From an uncultured bacterium (GTDB lineage: Bacteria > Planctomycetota > JAJSAM01 > JAJVHW01): a stretch of 64,000 nt of DNA. The translations under genes and the position numbers were made by a program. The stretch's first letter is position 1. Every line of letters starts with the position of its first letter. Below are positions 21,027 to 30,511 of the stretch, piece by piece. The notes below the pieces were generated by a model, which worked only from the letters and a program-made list of their open reading frames with translations, made no database searches and was not told the origin of the DNA. The DNA lies in contig CALKVK010000032.1 in assembly GCA_937996235.1 (NCBI GenBank), forward strand, positions 186,001 through 250,000, read 5' to 3'.

Positions 21027-22409
21027 GTGACGCCGCACTCCGGGGAGCACGCGGCTCCGGGGCGCGCGCGCATCCGCGCGCTGCAGCTCGTCTACGACGT
21101 CGTCTACCTCTCGCTGCTCCTGGTCGGCCTGCCGCTCGTGCTCGTGATGATGCTCGTGAGCGGGCGCTGGCGCTCCGGCCTGGCGCAGCGCCTGGGCCTC
21201 GCGCCGCGCCGGGACGGCACGCGGCCCGCCATCTGGATCCACGGCGTGTCGAACGGCGAGGTGCTCGCCGCGCGCGAGCTCGTCGCGCTGATCGACGCCG
21301 AGATGCCGTGGGTCGACGTCGTCGTGAGCACGACCACCCGCACCGGCCACGAGGCCGCCGTGCGGACGTACGCCGAGAAGCTCGTCTTCTACTACCCGCT
21401 CGACTTCTCCTTCGCCACGCGCAGCGTGCTGGACCGCATACGTCCCAGTCTGGTGCTGCTCATGGAACTCGAGCTGTGGCCCAACTTCCTGCTGACGACG
21501 AGCCTGCGCGGCCTGCCCGTGCTGCTCGCGAACGGTCGCATGTCCGAGAAGAGCGCACGTGACTACCTGCGCATCCAGCGCGTCATCCCGGAGCCGATGA
21601 CGCGCGTGCTGCACTACTGCGTGCAGTCCGAGGAGTACGCCGAGCGCTTCCGGTCGCTCGGCGTGCCGCGGGACCGCATCACGATCACCGGGTCCATGAA
21701 GTTCGACACCGTCGCGGACGGGCTGCCGGACGACGTGATCGCGGGGTACCGCCGCCGGCTGGCCCTGGCGCCCGGCGACTTCGTCGTGTTCGGCGGGAGC
21801 ACGCACGGCGCCGAGGAGGCGCTCCTCTTGGACGTGCTCTCCGAGCTGCGCGCGACGCTCCCCGGGACCCGCCTCGTGGTCGTGCCGCGGCACCCGGACC
21901 ACCTGCGCGAGGTGGAGTCGGTCGTGCGGGCTCGCGGGCTCGTCCCCGTGCGGCTGTCCGAGCTGGGCGCGGCGTGGCCCGCGGAGCTCGATCCGCGGCG
22001 GGCGGTCGTCGTCGGCGACACGTCGGGCGAGCTGGCGCGGCTCTACGTCGTCGCGGACCTGGTCTTCGTGGGCGGCACGCTGACGAACCGCGGCGGCCAG
22101 AACATGATGGAGCCGGCCGGCCTCGGCAAGCCGGTGGTGGTGGGGCCGAACACCTGGAACTTCCGCGATCCCATGGAGCTCCTGCTCGCGCGGGGCGGGA
22201 TCGTGCAGGCGGCGGACGCCGCCGGCGTGCGCGCCGAGCTGGTGCGGCTCGCGCACGATCCCGAGGCGCGGCGCCTGCTCGGGGAGCGCGCGCGCAGCAT
22301 CTGCGTCGAGAGCAAGGGCGCGACGCGGCGCATTCTGGACATTCTCCGCGATTACGTGCCGAATCCCGCCGCCGCCGCGGCGGCGGGCGGCGAGGAGCGA
22401 GACGCATGA
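21027..22409 (+). CDS. waaA: 3-deoxy-D-manno-octulosonic acid (KDO) transferase
   Basis: WaaA (KdtA) attaches KDO sugars from CMP-KDO to lipid A precursors at the inner face of the cytoplasmic membrane. The 460-residue protein has an N-terminal membrane anchor ([20 protein letters not shown]), the N-terminal acceptor domain with the catalytic Glu region ([17 protein letters not shown]), the family signatures [21 protein letters not shown] and [12 protein letters not shown], and the CMP-KDO-binding C-terminal half ([29 protein letters not shown]). It is slightly longer than the E. coli enzyme. The GTG start follows secA by 25 bases and the stop overlaps the metK ATG. This gene is good evidence for a lipopolysaccharide outer membrane. 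Confidence 0.92.
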   Translation: MTPHSGEHAAPGRARIRALQLVYDVVYLSLLLVGLPLVLVMMLVSGRWRSGLAQRLGLAPRRDGTRPAIWIHGVSNGEVLAARELVALIDAEMPWVDVVVSTTTRTGHEAAVRTYAEKLVFYYPLDFSFATRSVLDRIRPSLVLLMELELWPNFLLTTSLRGLPVLLANGRMSEKSARDYLRIQRVIPEPMTRVLHYCVQSEEYAERFRSLGVPRDRITITGSMKFDTVADGLPDDVIAGYRRRLALAPGDFVVFGGSTHGAEEALLLDVLSELRATLPGTRLVVVPRHPDHLREVESVVRARGLVPVRLSELGAAWPAELDPRRAVVVGDTSGELARLYVVADLVFVGGTLTNRGGQNMMEPAGLGKPVVVGPNTWNFRDPMELLLARGGIVQAADAAGVRAELVRLAHDPEARRLLGERARSICVESKGATRRILDILRDYVPNPAAAAAAGGEERDA

Positions 22410-23578
22410 GCGAGCGCAACGTGTTCACGTCGGAGTGCGTGTCGATGGGACACCCCGACAAGGTCTGCGACCAGATCAGCGACGCGATCGTGGACGCCTT
22501 CCTGGCGCAGGATCCGGACGCGCGCGTGGCGGTGGAGACCCTCGCCACGACGGGTCTCGTCGTGCTGTCGGGCGAGGTCAAGGCGCGGGCCGGTGTCGAG
22601 GTGCCCTACGAGGAGCTGGCGCGCCGCACGATCGCGGAGATCGGCTACGACGATCCCGCGCTCGAGTTCGACGCGCGCTCCTGCCGCGTCGACGTGCACG
22701 TCCACGCGCAGTCGCCCGACATCTCCATGGGCGTGGACCGGGCCGAGGGCGTGCTCGGCGCCGGGGACCAGGGCCTGATGTTCGGGTACGCGTGCGACGA
22801 CACGCCCGAGCGCATGCCGCTGCCGATCACGCTCGCGCGGCGCATCCTCGACCGGCAGGTCGAGCTGCGCACCTCGCGGGAGCTGCCGTGGCTGCGGCCC
22901 GACGCCAAGTCGCAGGTCACGGTCGAGTTCGACGACGACCGCCCCGTGCGCATCCACAACGTCGTGCTGTCGACGCAGCACGCGCCGGAGATCGGCGCCG
23001 ACGAGCTGCGGAGCGCGGCCATCGAGCGCATCATCCGCCCCGCACTGCCCGCGGGGCTCGTGGACCGCGACACGGTGTTCCACGTGAACCCGACGGGCTC
23101 GTTCGTGATCGGCGGGCCGCACGGCGACACGGGCCTCACGGGGCGCAAGATCATCGTCGACACCTACGGCGGCTGGAGCCGCCACGGCGGCGGGGCGTTC
23201 AGCGGCAAGGACCCGTCCAAGGTGGACCGCTCCGCGGCCTACATGGCGCGCTACGTGGCGCGCAACCTCGTCGACGCCGGGCTCGCCCGGCGCTGCGAGG
23301 TGCAGCTCGCGTACGCGATCGGCGTGGCCGAGCCGCTGTCCGTCCGCGTCGACACGTTCGGCACGGGGCGGGCGTCGGAGGCGCGCCTCGCCGCGCTGGT
23401 GCGCGAGATCTTCGACCTCACGCCGGCCGGCATGCTGCGCACGCTCGACCTGCGACGGCCGATCTACCTGCCGACCGCCCGCTACGGGCACTTCGGGCGC
23501 AGCGGCGACGGCTACCGCTGGGAGGTGTCGGACCGCGCGGCCGAGCTCCGGGACCGGCTCGCGGCGCAGCCGGCGTGA
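22406..23578 (+). CDS. metK: S-adenosylmethionine synthetase
   Basis: MetK makes S-adenosylmethionine from methionine and ATP. The 390-residue product is of normal length and carries the signatures [20 protein letters not shown], the [12 protein letters not shown] hexapeptide region, the P-loop-like [20 protein letters not shown] and the closing YGHFGRSG region. The ATG overlaps the stop of the KDO-transferase gene (ATGA), placing a housekeeping cofactor gene in the same transcription unit as secA and waaA. The 244 bases after its stop hold the promoter of the next gene but no clear terminator. Confidence 0.96.
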   Translation: MSERNVFTSECVSMGHPDKVCDQISDAIVDAFLAQDPDARVAVETLATTGLVVLSGEVKARAGVEVPYEELARRTIAEIGYDDPALEFDARSCRVDVHVHAQSPDISMGVDRAEGVLGAGDQGLMFGYACDDTPERMPLPITLARRILDRQVELRTSRELPWLRPDAKSQVTVEFDDDRPVRIHNVVLSTQHAPEIGADELRSAAIERIIRPALPAGLVDRDTVFHVNPTGSFVIGGPHGDTGLTGRKIIVDTYGGWSRHGGGAFSGKDPSKVDRSAAYMARYVARNLVDAGLARRCEVQLAYAIGVAEPLSVRVDTFGTGRASEARLAALVREIFDLTPAGMLRTLDLRRPIYLPTARYGHFGRSGDGYRWEVSDRAAELRDRLAAQPA

Positions 23579-23674
23579 CCGTGTGGGGGGCCTCTCGCGC
23601 CGATCGTCCGTGCGCGCCCCCGGGCGCAGGGCGGGCTGCGCGGGCGGCCGCTGCGGAACGGTGGCGGGAAGCGC

Positions 23675-23704
23675 TTGAAGTCCGCGAAAGCGTGGTGGTA
23701 CATT
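23675..23704 (+). promoter_or_regulatory. Sigma-70-like promoter for the prepilin-like gene
   Basis: TTGAAG (23675-23680) and TACATT (23699-23704) are separated by 18 bases. The patch is noticeably more A+T-rich than its surroundings. Transcription would start near 23711, leaving a leader of about 110 bases before the prepilin-like ATG. Confidence 0.45.
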
Positions 23705-23822
23705 CCGCCCGCGTTGGGCTCGCCGGGATCACGGCCGCGTTTCGCCGGCTCCCGGATGTCCGGTCGTTGGGCCGGTCCGGTGCCGCCGCACGGGTGCTTC
23801 CGAGCGGAAGAGGAGGGTTCGA

Positions 23823-24455
23823 ATGCGTAATCGGGCTCAGGGCTTCACCCTGATCGAGATCCTGGTCGTCATCACGATCATCGCGAGCCTCGCCGGCGCG
23901 GTGCTGATCCTGGTCCCGAAGATCCAGGACCAGTCGAAGAGGACGACGTGCGCCAACAACCTGCGGCAGCTCGGCGCGATGTTCGTCGCCGCCCAGACTG
24001 CGAAGCCGGGTCGGCCGCCGGCCGTGGGCGCCTCGCTGTGGCTGCACTTCCGCAAGATCCACGAGATCCAGGAGGGCAAGGAAGCCATCCTGATGTGCGA
24101 CGGCGACCAGACCGTCACGCGCATCGCGACGGAGGCGGACAGCAAGCGCTACGACGACGTGGACCTGTCGAATCCCGACACGAGCCTCTGCTCGTACATG
24201 GGGCGCGACTTCGACAACTTCCCGATGAGCCAGGAGGCCCCGAAGGGCCAGATCATCGGCTGCGACCGCAACACGGCGAACTTCCGCACGGTCCACCACC
24301 GCGGCGGGCTGAACGTGCTGTGGGAGGACACGGCCGTCCAGTTCCTCGATCGCCAGTACCTGCAGATCGAGGCGACCGAGGACATCATCGTCGGCCCCGA
24401 GTCGCCGATCGAGCTCCTGAAGCAGGTCACCTACGGACCGCAGCGCAAGGACTAG
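23823..24455 (+). CDS. Prepilin-like protein with class III N-methylation signal
   Basis: A 210-residue protein with a textbook type IV prepilin N-terminus: a short basic leader, cleavage after Gly7, then FTLIEILVVITIIASLAGAV with Glu at position +5. A prepilin peptidase would cut and methylate it. After the helix comes TTCANNLRQLG, a motif I associate with the large DUF1559-type prepilin-like families of planctomycetes. The C-terminal part (FRTVHHRGGLNVLWEDTAVQFL) resembles the closing H-x-DG element of those proteins, here degenerate. It is a monocistronic gene far from the pilus motor genes at 55-61 kb. The ATG is preceded by GAGGAGGG. Whether it forms pili, a pseudopilus or a surface layer component is open. 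Confidence 0.75.
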   Translation: MRNRAQGFTLIEILVVITIIASLAGAVLILVPKIQDQSKRTTCANNLRQLGAMFVAAQTAKPGRPPAVGASLWLHFRKIHEIQEGKEAILMCDGDQTVTRIATEADSKRYDDVDLSNPDTSLCSYMGRDFDNFPMSQEAPKGQIIGCDRNTANFRTVHHRGGLNVLWEDTAVQFLDRQYLQIEATEDIIVGPESPIELLKQVTYGPQRKD

Positions 24456-24570
24456 AGTTCCGCGAAGCGCCTCGCACCGGAGCCCGTCGCTCCCCCTCCG
24501 TGGGGTCCGGCGGGCCCGGGGCTGAGGTGCAGGCGGAGCACGACCGACACCCGACAGGGAGACTCCTCCG

Positions 24571-25173
24571 ATGAAGCGTCTTCTCTTCGCTGCCGCCGCG
24601 GCCGTCTGCGTGGCCGCCGGTGCCCTGTGCCCCGCGACCGACGCCGACGCGGCGGCGCTGCGGCTGTTCAACTTCCACGCAGGCGCGTTCGACAACGCCG
24701 TCACCGGCGGAGCCGCGCACTACTACCTGACCTACACGCTCGAGAACGCCGGCAGCGAGGCGCGCAAGCCGCCGCTCCGGATCGAGCTGCGCACCGAGAC
24801 CTCGAAGACCTACGGCGACCATGCACACGGTGCCACGTCCGCCGCCGCGCAGAAGGCGCAGGACCATGACGCCGCGTACAAGTCGGCGAGCGAGATCCGC
24901 AGCGCCGACCTCGGCGCCGGCGCGAAGGTCGACGGCCTCGCGCACTTCGGGCGCATCGATCCGAACGCCGACGACCTCGAGGTGCGGGTCTACGGCCTCT
25001 GGGACCCGGTGGTCCGCGACCGCAAGGGCCGCGCGTGGTCGGAGCGCCGCGTGATGGTCCTCAAGTACCGTCGCATCGGCGACGAGTACAACCGCCAGGA
25101 CGATCCGATCAAGCTCGTCTCGACGTCGAACGAGCTCGAGGGCGAGCCCGTCCTGCTGTACGGCGGCGAGTAG
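24571..25173 (+). CDS. Secreted protein of unknown function
   Basis: A 200-residue protein with a clear signal peptide (MKRLLFAAAAAVCVAAGALC, cleavage probably near ADA-A). The mature part begins with short beta strands containing aromatics (LRLFNFHAGAF; HYYLTYTLENAG), has a Lys-rich acidic middle region (HAHGATSAAAQKAQDHDAAY) and then two more strand-rich segments (DDLEVRVYGLWDP; RRVMVLKYRRIGDEY). The pattern looks like a beta-sandwich, for example a FixG- or DUF11-like accessory fold that tolerates tandem charges, but I cannot name a family. GGGAGACTCCTCCG precedes the ATG. The gene ends in a strong hairpin, so it is probably a single-gene unit. Confidence 0.6.
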   Translation: MKRLLFAAAAAVCVAAGALCPATDADAAALRLFNFHAGAFDNAVTGGAAHYYLTYTLENAGSEARKPPLRIELRTETSKTYGDHAHGATSAAAQKAQDHDAAYKSASEIRSADLGAGAKVDGLAHFGRIDPNADDLEVRVYGLWDPVVRDRKGRAWSERRVMVLKYRRIGDEYNRQDDPIKLVSTSNELEGEPVLLYGGE

Positions 25174-25193
25174 CCGCACCCGGAGACGGGCGC

Positions 25194-25227
25194 GAAGGCC
25201 CCCGGCGCGAGCGTGCCGGGGGCCTTC
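25194..25227 (+). terminator. Hairpin terminator after the secreted-protein gene
   Basis: A perfect 13-base stem, GAAGGCCCCCGGC and GCCGGGGGCCTTC, encloses an 8-base loop 21 bases after the stop codon. There is no T-run after it (TCGATTCC), as is usual for hairpin terminators in very GC-rich genomes. Confidence 0.75.
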
Positions 25228-25261
25228 TCGATTCCACGGTCCCGTCCGCGCGGGTGAGCGC

Positions 25262-25500
25262 TGGCCCGGCCTTCTCACGACGACTCGCGCACCTGAGCGG
25301 TCCAGACCGCCGCGCGCTGCGTTGCCTCGGCTCTGCGACGCCACGGCGTCGCGATCGCCTCGGCGCCTTGCTCGCGACGCGCTGTCCTCGCTCAGGACGT
25401 CGCCCGCGGCGCGCTCCGTGCTCGCCGCGGGCAGGCCGAGCCTCGATTGCGCCGAAGTCATCGTCACGAAGTGCGCGAGCCTCGTGAGAAGGCCGGGCTA
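25262..25500. repeat. Long inverted-repeat (foldback) element
   Basis: Arms of about 30 bases (25262-25292 and 25471-25500) are near-perfect inverted repeats: both contain GCCCGGCCTTCTCACGA and CTCGCGCAC, with only a few differences. Between them lie about 178 bases full of secondary structure: GCGACGCC/GGCGTCGC around AC (25335-25352), GTCCT/AGGAC around CGCTC, and a perfect 10-base stem GCCCGCGGCG/CGCCGCGGGC (25402-25432). There is no convincing reading frame. It could be a structured RNA or a MITE-like element. The right arm abuts copy B of the dispersed repeat. Confidence 0.6.
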
Positions 25501-25656
25501 GCGCGCATCGTTCCCCAGCTGCCGCGCCCGGCGGCGCGTCGCCGGAGTCGCGATCTCTGCGTCGGCGGTCCTCGAACGGGGCGTTCAACCCCGACTTCGT
25601 CGCGCCTCCCGCGCGGCCGGAACGGGCTGCCGCGTGGTGGCAGCGCAGGCGCCACG
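25499..25656. repeat. Dispersed intergenic repeat, copy B
   Basis: This is the partner of 360-530. The first 110 bases (25499-25608) match copy A with seven substitutions and a 3-base insertion, and the shared ending GCAGGCGCCACG follows after a more variable part. Both copies begin with TAGC and GCATCGTTC. It follows directly on the foldback element. The next bases (25657-25833) show nothing I can support. Confidence 0.65.
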
Positions 25657-25833
25657 CACGCAGGCCGCGATCTGGCTGCGTCGCAAGCCGCACTCGGCGC
25701 GAGAACTGGGGAACGGCTGCGGGCTGGCCGCTCGGGCGCCGCCTCCCGGGCCGTCACGTGCGCGCGACGCTGCGTGGGTCGCGTGCGGCCGCCCCGTGCC
25801 CGCCCGCGCACCGCACACGTTCGGACGCGTCGG

Positions 25834-25977
25834 GCCCCACCCGCGACGGGCCCAGCTCGCGACAGGCCCCAGTCGCGACGGGCCCCAGTCGCGACGGGCC
25901 CCAGTCGCGACGGACCCCAGTCGCGACGGACCCCAGTCGCGACGGACCCCAGTCGCGACGGACTCAGCTCGCGACGG
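25834..25977. repeat. Tandem array of nine 16-base units at the end of dnaE
   Basis: Nine units of the form G/A-CCCCAGTCGCGACGG run without gaps. Units 3-8 (25866-25961) differ only in the first base: three with G, then three with A. The first two and the last are more diverged. Each full unit contains the 8-base palindrome GTCGCGAC. The unit length is not a multiple of three, and the dnaE stop codon (25964-25966) lies in the last unit. The G-to-A switch suggests the array grew by local duplication. It has no unique spacers, so it is not a CRISPR array. Confidence 0.88.
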
Positions 25978-28900
25978 GGGCGCCGCGGCGCTCGGGCGCC
26001 GAGAGGCGCCGCGGCGTCCAACGGACGGCGTCGGGTCCGAGCGCCTGCACGGCGGCGTCGTGTGCAGCCCGTCCCGCGGCGATCCCGCGCTCGAGCTGGT
26101 AGACGGCGCGGATCCCCGGTGCGGGGGAGGCTCGCAGCTGCACGCGGTGCTTCCCGGGGAAGCGCTCGAGCAGCGCGCGCAGCACCGCGACCGTCCGCTC
26201 CTCCTCGCCCGCGCGGGCCTCGATGACGAGGCGGTCGGCGAGCTCGTCGAGCGCGCGCTCCACGGGCACGAAGCGGTCGACCTTCAGGTCGGGCTCCTCG
26301 CGCGAGAGGTCGACCGTCGCCTCGACGAATCCGATGGCCTCCGCGACGAGCAGCTCGCCGTCGCGCTCGAAGCCGTCCGCGAACATGACGCAGCCGGCGG
26401 CGCCGTCGAAGTCCTCGATGCGGAACCGCGCCATCTTGCGCGTCCGGTTCCGCCCCGTCTTCGGGAACATGGTCTTCACCGCGCTCACCATCCCGCCCAC
26501 CAGGACGCGCGCGCCGGAGCCGGCGGCGGTCAGTCCCGAGACTCCGTGCGTCGAGAGCGCGCGCAGCACGGGCTCGTGCTTCGCCAGCGGGTGGCTCGAC
26601 ATGTAGATGCCGAGCGCCTCCTTCTCGTGGAGCAGGACCTCCTTCTCGTTCCAGCGCGGCGCGTCCGGCAGCGCGCCGGCCACGTCGGGCGCCACCGCCT
26701 CCGCAGGCGCGGCGGCGCCGAAGAGCGACATCTGGCCGGCGCGCCGGTCTTCCTGGATCGCAGCGGCGGCGCGCAGCGCGCCGTCGAGCGCGGCGAGGAG
26801 CTGCGCGCGGTGGCCGCCCAGCGGATCGAGCGCGCCGGCCTTCACGAGGGCCTCGAGCACGGTGCGTCCGAGGAGGTGGTGGTCGACGGCCTCGGTCAGG
26901 TCGGCGAGCGAGTCGAAGGGCCGAGCCCGGCGTACGCGCGCGGCGACGATCGCGTCGGCCGCGCCGTGCCCGACGCCCTTCACGGCCGCGAGACCGAAGC
27001 GGATCGACGGCACGCCGGCGTCGTTCCGCTGGACGTCGAAGTCGGCGAGCGACACGTTGACGTCGGGCGCGAGCACGGGGATCGACATGCGGCGGCACTC
27101 GTCGATGTACGCGACGATCTTGTCGGTGTTGCCCATGTCGCACGTCATGAGCGCGGCCATGAACTCCACCGGGTGGTTGGCCTTGAGCCACGCCGTGTGG
27201 TACGAGACGACGGCGTACGCGGTGGTGTGGCTCTTGTTGAACGCGTACTTCGCGAACTGCTCCATCACGTCCCAGATCTGCTCGCCGAGCGCGCGCTCGG
27301 CGCCGCGGGCGACGCAGCCCTCGACGAACTGCTGCTTGTACTTCAGCATCACGTCGAGCTTCTTCTTGCCCATCGCCTTGCGCAGCCCGTCGGCGGCGTT
27401 CATCGTGAAGCCGGCGAAGCGGTGCGCGATGAGCATGATCTGCTCCTGGAACACGAACGTGCCGTACGTGTCGCGCAGGAGCGGCTCGAGTTCGGGGTGC
27501 AGGTACGAGATGGGCTCCTCGCCGTGCTTGCGGCGCACGAAGAGATCCACCATGCCCGTCTGCATGGGGCCCGGGCGGTAGAGCGCGAGCACCGCGATCA
27601 GGTCCTCGAGACGGTCGGGACGCAGCCGCTGCAGCAGGTCGCGCATGCCGCCCGACTCGAGCTGGAACACGCCGACCGCCTCGCCGCGCTGCAGCAGGTC
27701 CCACGTGCGGGGGTCGTCGAACGCGAGCGCTGCGAGGTCGGGCCGCGTGCCCGTGGTCCGCTCGAGGAGACCGAGTGCCTTGTCGATCACCGTGAGCGTC
27801 TTCAGCCCGAGGAAGTCCATCTTGAGGAGGCCGATGTCCTCGAGGTACTCCATCGTGTACTGCGTGACGACGTCCTCGCCGACGCGGTAGAGAGGCACGT
27901 AGCGCTGCAGCGGGCCGTCGCCGACGACCACGCCCGCCGCGTGCGTGCTGGGGTGGCGGTTCATCCCCTCGAGCCGGCGCGAGACCTCGAACAACTCCTT
28001 GTAGCGCGCGTCCTCCGCGAGCCCGCGGAGCTCCGGGTCGGCCTCGAGCGCGCCGGCCAGGGTGGCGCCGGGGCCGTTCGGGATCTTCTTCGCGAGCGCG
28101 TCGATCTCGGCGAGCGGCACGTCGAGCGCGCGGCCGACGTCGCGCACCACGGCGCGCGCGGCCAGCGTGCCGAACGTGATGATCTGGGAGACGCACTCCG
28201 CGCCGCCGTACTTCTCCGTGACGTAGCGGATCACCTCGGCGCGGCCGTCGCGGCAGAAGTCGATGTCGATGTCCGGCATCGAGATGCGCTCGCTGTTCAG
28301 GAAGCGCTCGAACAGGAGCTCGTAGCGCAGCGGACACACGTCGGTGATGCGCAGCACGTACGCGACGATGGAACCCGCGGCGCTGCCGCGGCCCGGGCCC
28401 ACGGGGATGCTGCGCTCGCGCGCGTAGCGGATGAAGTCCCACGTGATCAGGAAGTAGGAGACGAAGCCCATCTTCCGGATCACGTCCATCTCGTACTCGA
28501 GGCGCTGCTGCGCCGCCGCCGGCGGCGGCGCGCCGTAGCGCTCCTCGAGCCCGCGGCGGCAGAGGCGCTCGAAGTAGACCTCGGGCGAGAGACCGTCGGG
28601 AGGGCTGAACTGCGGCAGGTGGAACTCGCCGAACGGCAGCTCCAGATTGCAGCGCGAGGCGATGTCGAGCGTGGCCTGGCACGCCTCGGGCACGTCGCGG
28701 AACAGCTCCCACATCTCCGTGGCGGGGCGCAGCCAGAAGTCGCTCGAGCGGTGCTTCAGGCGGCGGTCGTCGGTGACCGTCTTCGACGTGCTGATCGCCA
28801 TCCTGATCTCCTGCGCGAGCGCGTCGTCGGAGTTCAGGTAGTGGACGTCGTTGGTGCACACGACGCCGATCCCGAGATCGCGGGCGAGGCGCAGCAGGTC

Positions 28901-29464
28901 GGCGTTGTTCTCGTCCTGCCCCTCGGTGCCGTTGCGCTGGATCTCGATCAGGTAGTTCTCGCCGAACAGGTCGCGGTACCAGGCCGCGGTGCGGTACGCG
29001 AGGTCGCGGCGGCCCGTCCGCAGCAGGTAGCTCGTCTCGCCCTTGAAGCAGCCCGACAGCACCAGCAGGCCCGCGCTCTTCGCGGCGAGCACGTCCTTGT
29101 CGATGCGCGGGTTGTAGTAGAAGCCGTCGAGCGAGGCCGTCGAGCAGAGCTCCACGAGGTTGCGGTAGCCGGTGTAGTCGCGCGCGAGCAGCGTGAGGTG
29201 GAACGACGAGACGCCGGTCGTCGGGTCGCGCCGGCGGTCCGTGCGCGGACCGGGCGCCATGTAGGTCTCGCAGCCGACGAGCGGCTTGATGCCCGCCTTC
29301 CTCGCCTCCTTGTAGAAGGCGATCGCGCCGCACATGTTGCCGTGGTCCGTGAGGGCGATGCTCGAGAGCCCGCGCTCGCCGCAGGCCCGGACGAGGTCGC
29401 GCACCTTGGCGGCGCCGTCGAGGAGCGAGTAGTCGCTGTGCACGTGCAGGTGGCAGAAGTCCAT
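25964..29464 (-). CDS. dnaE: DNA polymerase III alpha subunit
   Basis: DnaE is the catalytic replicative polymerase subunit. The 1166-residue protein has the normal length and order: an N-terminal PHP domain (HLHVHSDYSLLDG; LTDHGNM), a palm with catalytic acidic residues (MPDIDIDFCRDGRAEVI) after GPGRGSAAGS, the finger region (VFQLESGGM; LYRPGPMQ), a helix-hairpin-helix region (VPSIRFGLAAVKGVG) and an OB-fold near the end (GARVLVGGMVSAVKTMFPKT). The start was placed at MDFCHLHVHSDYS (29464), which has TAGGA upstream; an in-frame start 11 codons earlier is unlikely. The stop sits inside the 16-base repeat array, so the last residues may vary between strains. Confidence 0.95.
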   Translation of the reverse strand: MDFCHLHVHSDYSLLDGAAKVRDLVRACGERGLSSIALTDHGNMCGAIAFYKEARKAGIKPLVGCETYMAPGPRTDRRRDPTTGVSSFHLTLLARDYTGYRNLVELCSTASLDGFYYNPRIDKDVLAAKSAGLLVLSGCFKGETSYLLRTGRRDLAYRTAAWYRDLFGENYLIEIQRNGTEGQDENNADLLRLARDLGIGVVCTNDVHYLNSDDALAQEIRMAISTSKTVTDDRRLKHRSSDFWLRPATEMWELFRDVPEACQATLDIASRCNLELPFGEFHLPQFSPPDGLSPEVYFERLCRRGLEERYGAPPPAAAQQRLEYEMDVIRKMGFVSYFLITWDFIRYARERSIPVGPGRGSAAGSIVAYVLRITDVCPLRYELLFERFLNSERISMPDIDIDFCRDGRAEVIRYVTEKYGGAECVSQIITFGTLAARAVVRDVGRALDVPLAEIDALAKKIPNGPGATLAGALEADPELRGLAEDARYKELFEVSRRLEGMNRHPSTHAAGVVVGDGPLQRYVPLYRVGEDVVTQYTMEYLEDIGLLKMDFLGLKTLTVIDKALGLLERTTGTRPDLAALAFDDPRTWDLLQRGEAVGVFQLESGGMRDLLQRLRPDRLEDLIAVLALYRPGPMQTGMVDLFVRRKHGEEPISYLHPELEPLLRDTYGTFVFQEQIMLIAHRFAGFTMNAADGLRKAMGKKKLDVMLKYKQQFVEGCVARGAERALGEQIWDVMEQFAKYAFNKSHTTAYAVVSYHTAWLKANHPVEFMAALMTCDMGNTDKIVAYIDECRRMSIPVLAPDVNVSLADFDVQRNDAGVPSIRFGLAAVKGVGHGAADAIVAARVRRARPFDSLADLTEAVDHHLLGRTVLEALVKAGALDPLGGHRAQLLAALDGALRAAAAIQEDRRAGQMSLFGAAAPAEAVAPDVAGALPDAPRWNEKEVLLHEKEALGIYMSSHPLAKHEPVLRALSTHGVSGLTAAGSGARVLVGGMVSAVKTMFPKTGRNRTRKMARFRIEDFDGAAGCVMFADGFERDGELLVAEAIGFVEATVDLSREEPDLKVDRFVPVERALDELADRLVIEARAGEEERTVAVLRALLERFPGKHRVQLRASPAPGIRAVYQLERGIAAGRAAHDAAVQALGPDAVRWTPRRLSAPERRGAPVAS

Positions 29465-29602
29465 CACCGCGGATCCTACGGCCGCACCCCGACGCACCCG
29501 CCACGGCGTCCCCTCCCGGCGTCGCGCGTCGCAGGCGGGCGCGCGTGACGCGGCGACGACGGTTGCGCCCGAAAGTGGGCGGGGCGCGGCGCGGGAGGCA
29601 TC

Positions 29603-30511
29603 ATGGGACCGATGAGAGCTGTTCGGATCGCGGTCCTCGCGGCGTGCCTCGCGGCGGCCGCCGGGTGTGCGTCGGAGGGCGGGAGCGGCGGCCGGGACGC
29701 GGGCGGCGCGTCCGCGCCGGACCTGCAGCCCGGGACGTCCGGGTCGTTCAGCGCCGAGACGCGGCGCTTCATGGCCGACGGCCTGCGCGCGTTCTCGCGG
29801 AACGACCCGGGGTGGGACCAGACGCGCGCGCGCTGGCTCGCGCTCGGCCCGCGCGAGTCACAGTTCCTGGTCTCGAGCATGTTCGCTGCGCTGCTCGCGG
29901 CGCAGGCGCGCAACGCGCCGGCGCTCGTGGAGCGCGCACGCCACGAGCTCGCGCTCATCGGCGCGCCCTCCGTGGGCTTCCTGAGCGGCGTGCTCGCGAC
30001 CGGCACCGTCGCGACGGCCTACGACGCCATCGCAGAGGAGGAGCGGCCCATCCGCGTCGATGACGACGCGCGCCGCGAGGCCGCCCAGGTGCTCGGTCTG
30101 ATCGGCGCGCCCGCGGCGCAGGCCACGGCCGACGCGGCCGCCCGCGCGGAGACGAAGAGCGGCCGGCGCTTCGCCCTCGTCGCGCTCGGCACGATGGGGG
30201 AGCGCGGCGGCGCGGCAGCGTCGTCGGCGCTCGCGCGGTACGCCACGGATCCGGACTGGGTGTTGCGCGTGGAGGCCGTCCAGGGGCTTGCGGGCTGCCG
30301 CGACGCAACATCGCGCGCGGCGCTCGAGCAGGCGCTCGGGGACAGCGAGGACCTCGTGCGCGAGAAGGCGGCCGAAGGCCTGGTGCAGCGCGGCGAACGC
30401 GGCGCGCTCCCGGCGCTGCAGCGCGCGCTCTCCGCGGCACGCGCGGCGGGACGTGTCGCCGAGGTGCGCCGCCTCGACGCGGCCGTGCGGCACCTCGAGA
30501 GCGGGCGGTGA
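29603..30511 (+). CDS. Lipoprotein with HEAT-like repeats
   Basis: A 302-residue protein with a lipoprotein signal (VRIAVLAACLAAAAGC, Cys22) and a low-complexity Gly/Ser/Ala linker, so it should be membrane-anchored outside the cytoplasm. The second half has about four helical repeats of the HEAT/PBS-lyase type: AAQVLGLIGAPAAQATADAA, ALVALGTMGERGGAAASSAL, VEAVQGLAGCRDATSRAALE and VREKAAEGLVQRGERGALPA. These usually bind other proteins. Nothing shows the partner. The start may also be the Met at 29612. It is divergent from dnaE (139 bases between) and its stop overlaps the start of the next gene, so they are probably coexpressed. Confidence 0.65.
   Translation: MGPMRAVRIAVLAACLAAAAGCASEGGSGGRDAGGASAPDLQPGTSGSFSAETRRFMADGLRAFSRNDPGWDQTRARWLALGPRESQFLVSSMFAALLAAQARNAPALVERARHELALIGAPSVGFLSGVLATGTVATAYDAIAEEERPIRVDDDARREAAQVLGLIGAPAAQATADAAARAETKSGRRFALVALGTMGERGGAAASSALARYATDPDWVLRVEAVQGLAGCRDATSRAALEQALGDSEDLVREKAAEGLVQRGERGALPALQRALSAARAAGRVAEVRRLDAAVRHLESGR

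Noticed and set aside
25464..25960. Extension of the dnaE strand frame into the repeat region
   Set aside because: It is a different frame from dnaE and has no start, ribosome site or protein-like composition.
25834..25977. CRISPR array
   Set aside because: The 16-base units follow one another without spacers, and no cas genes are present.
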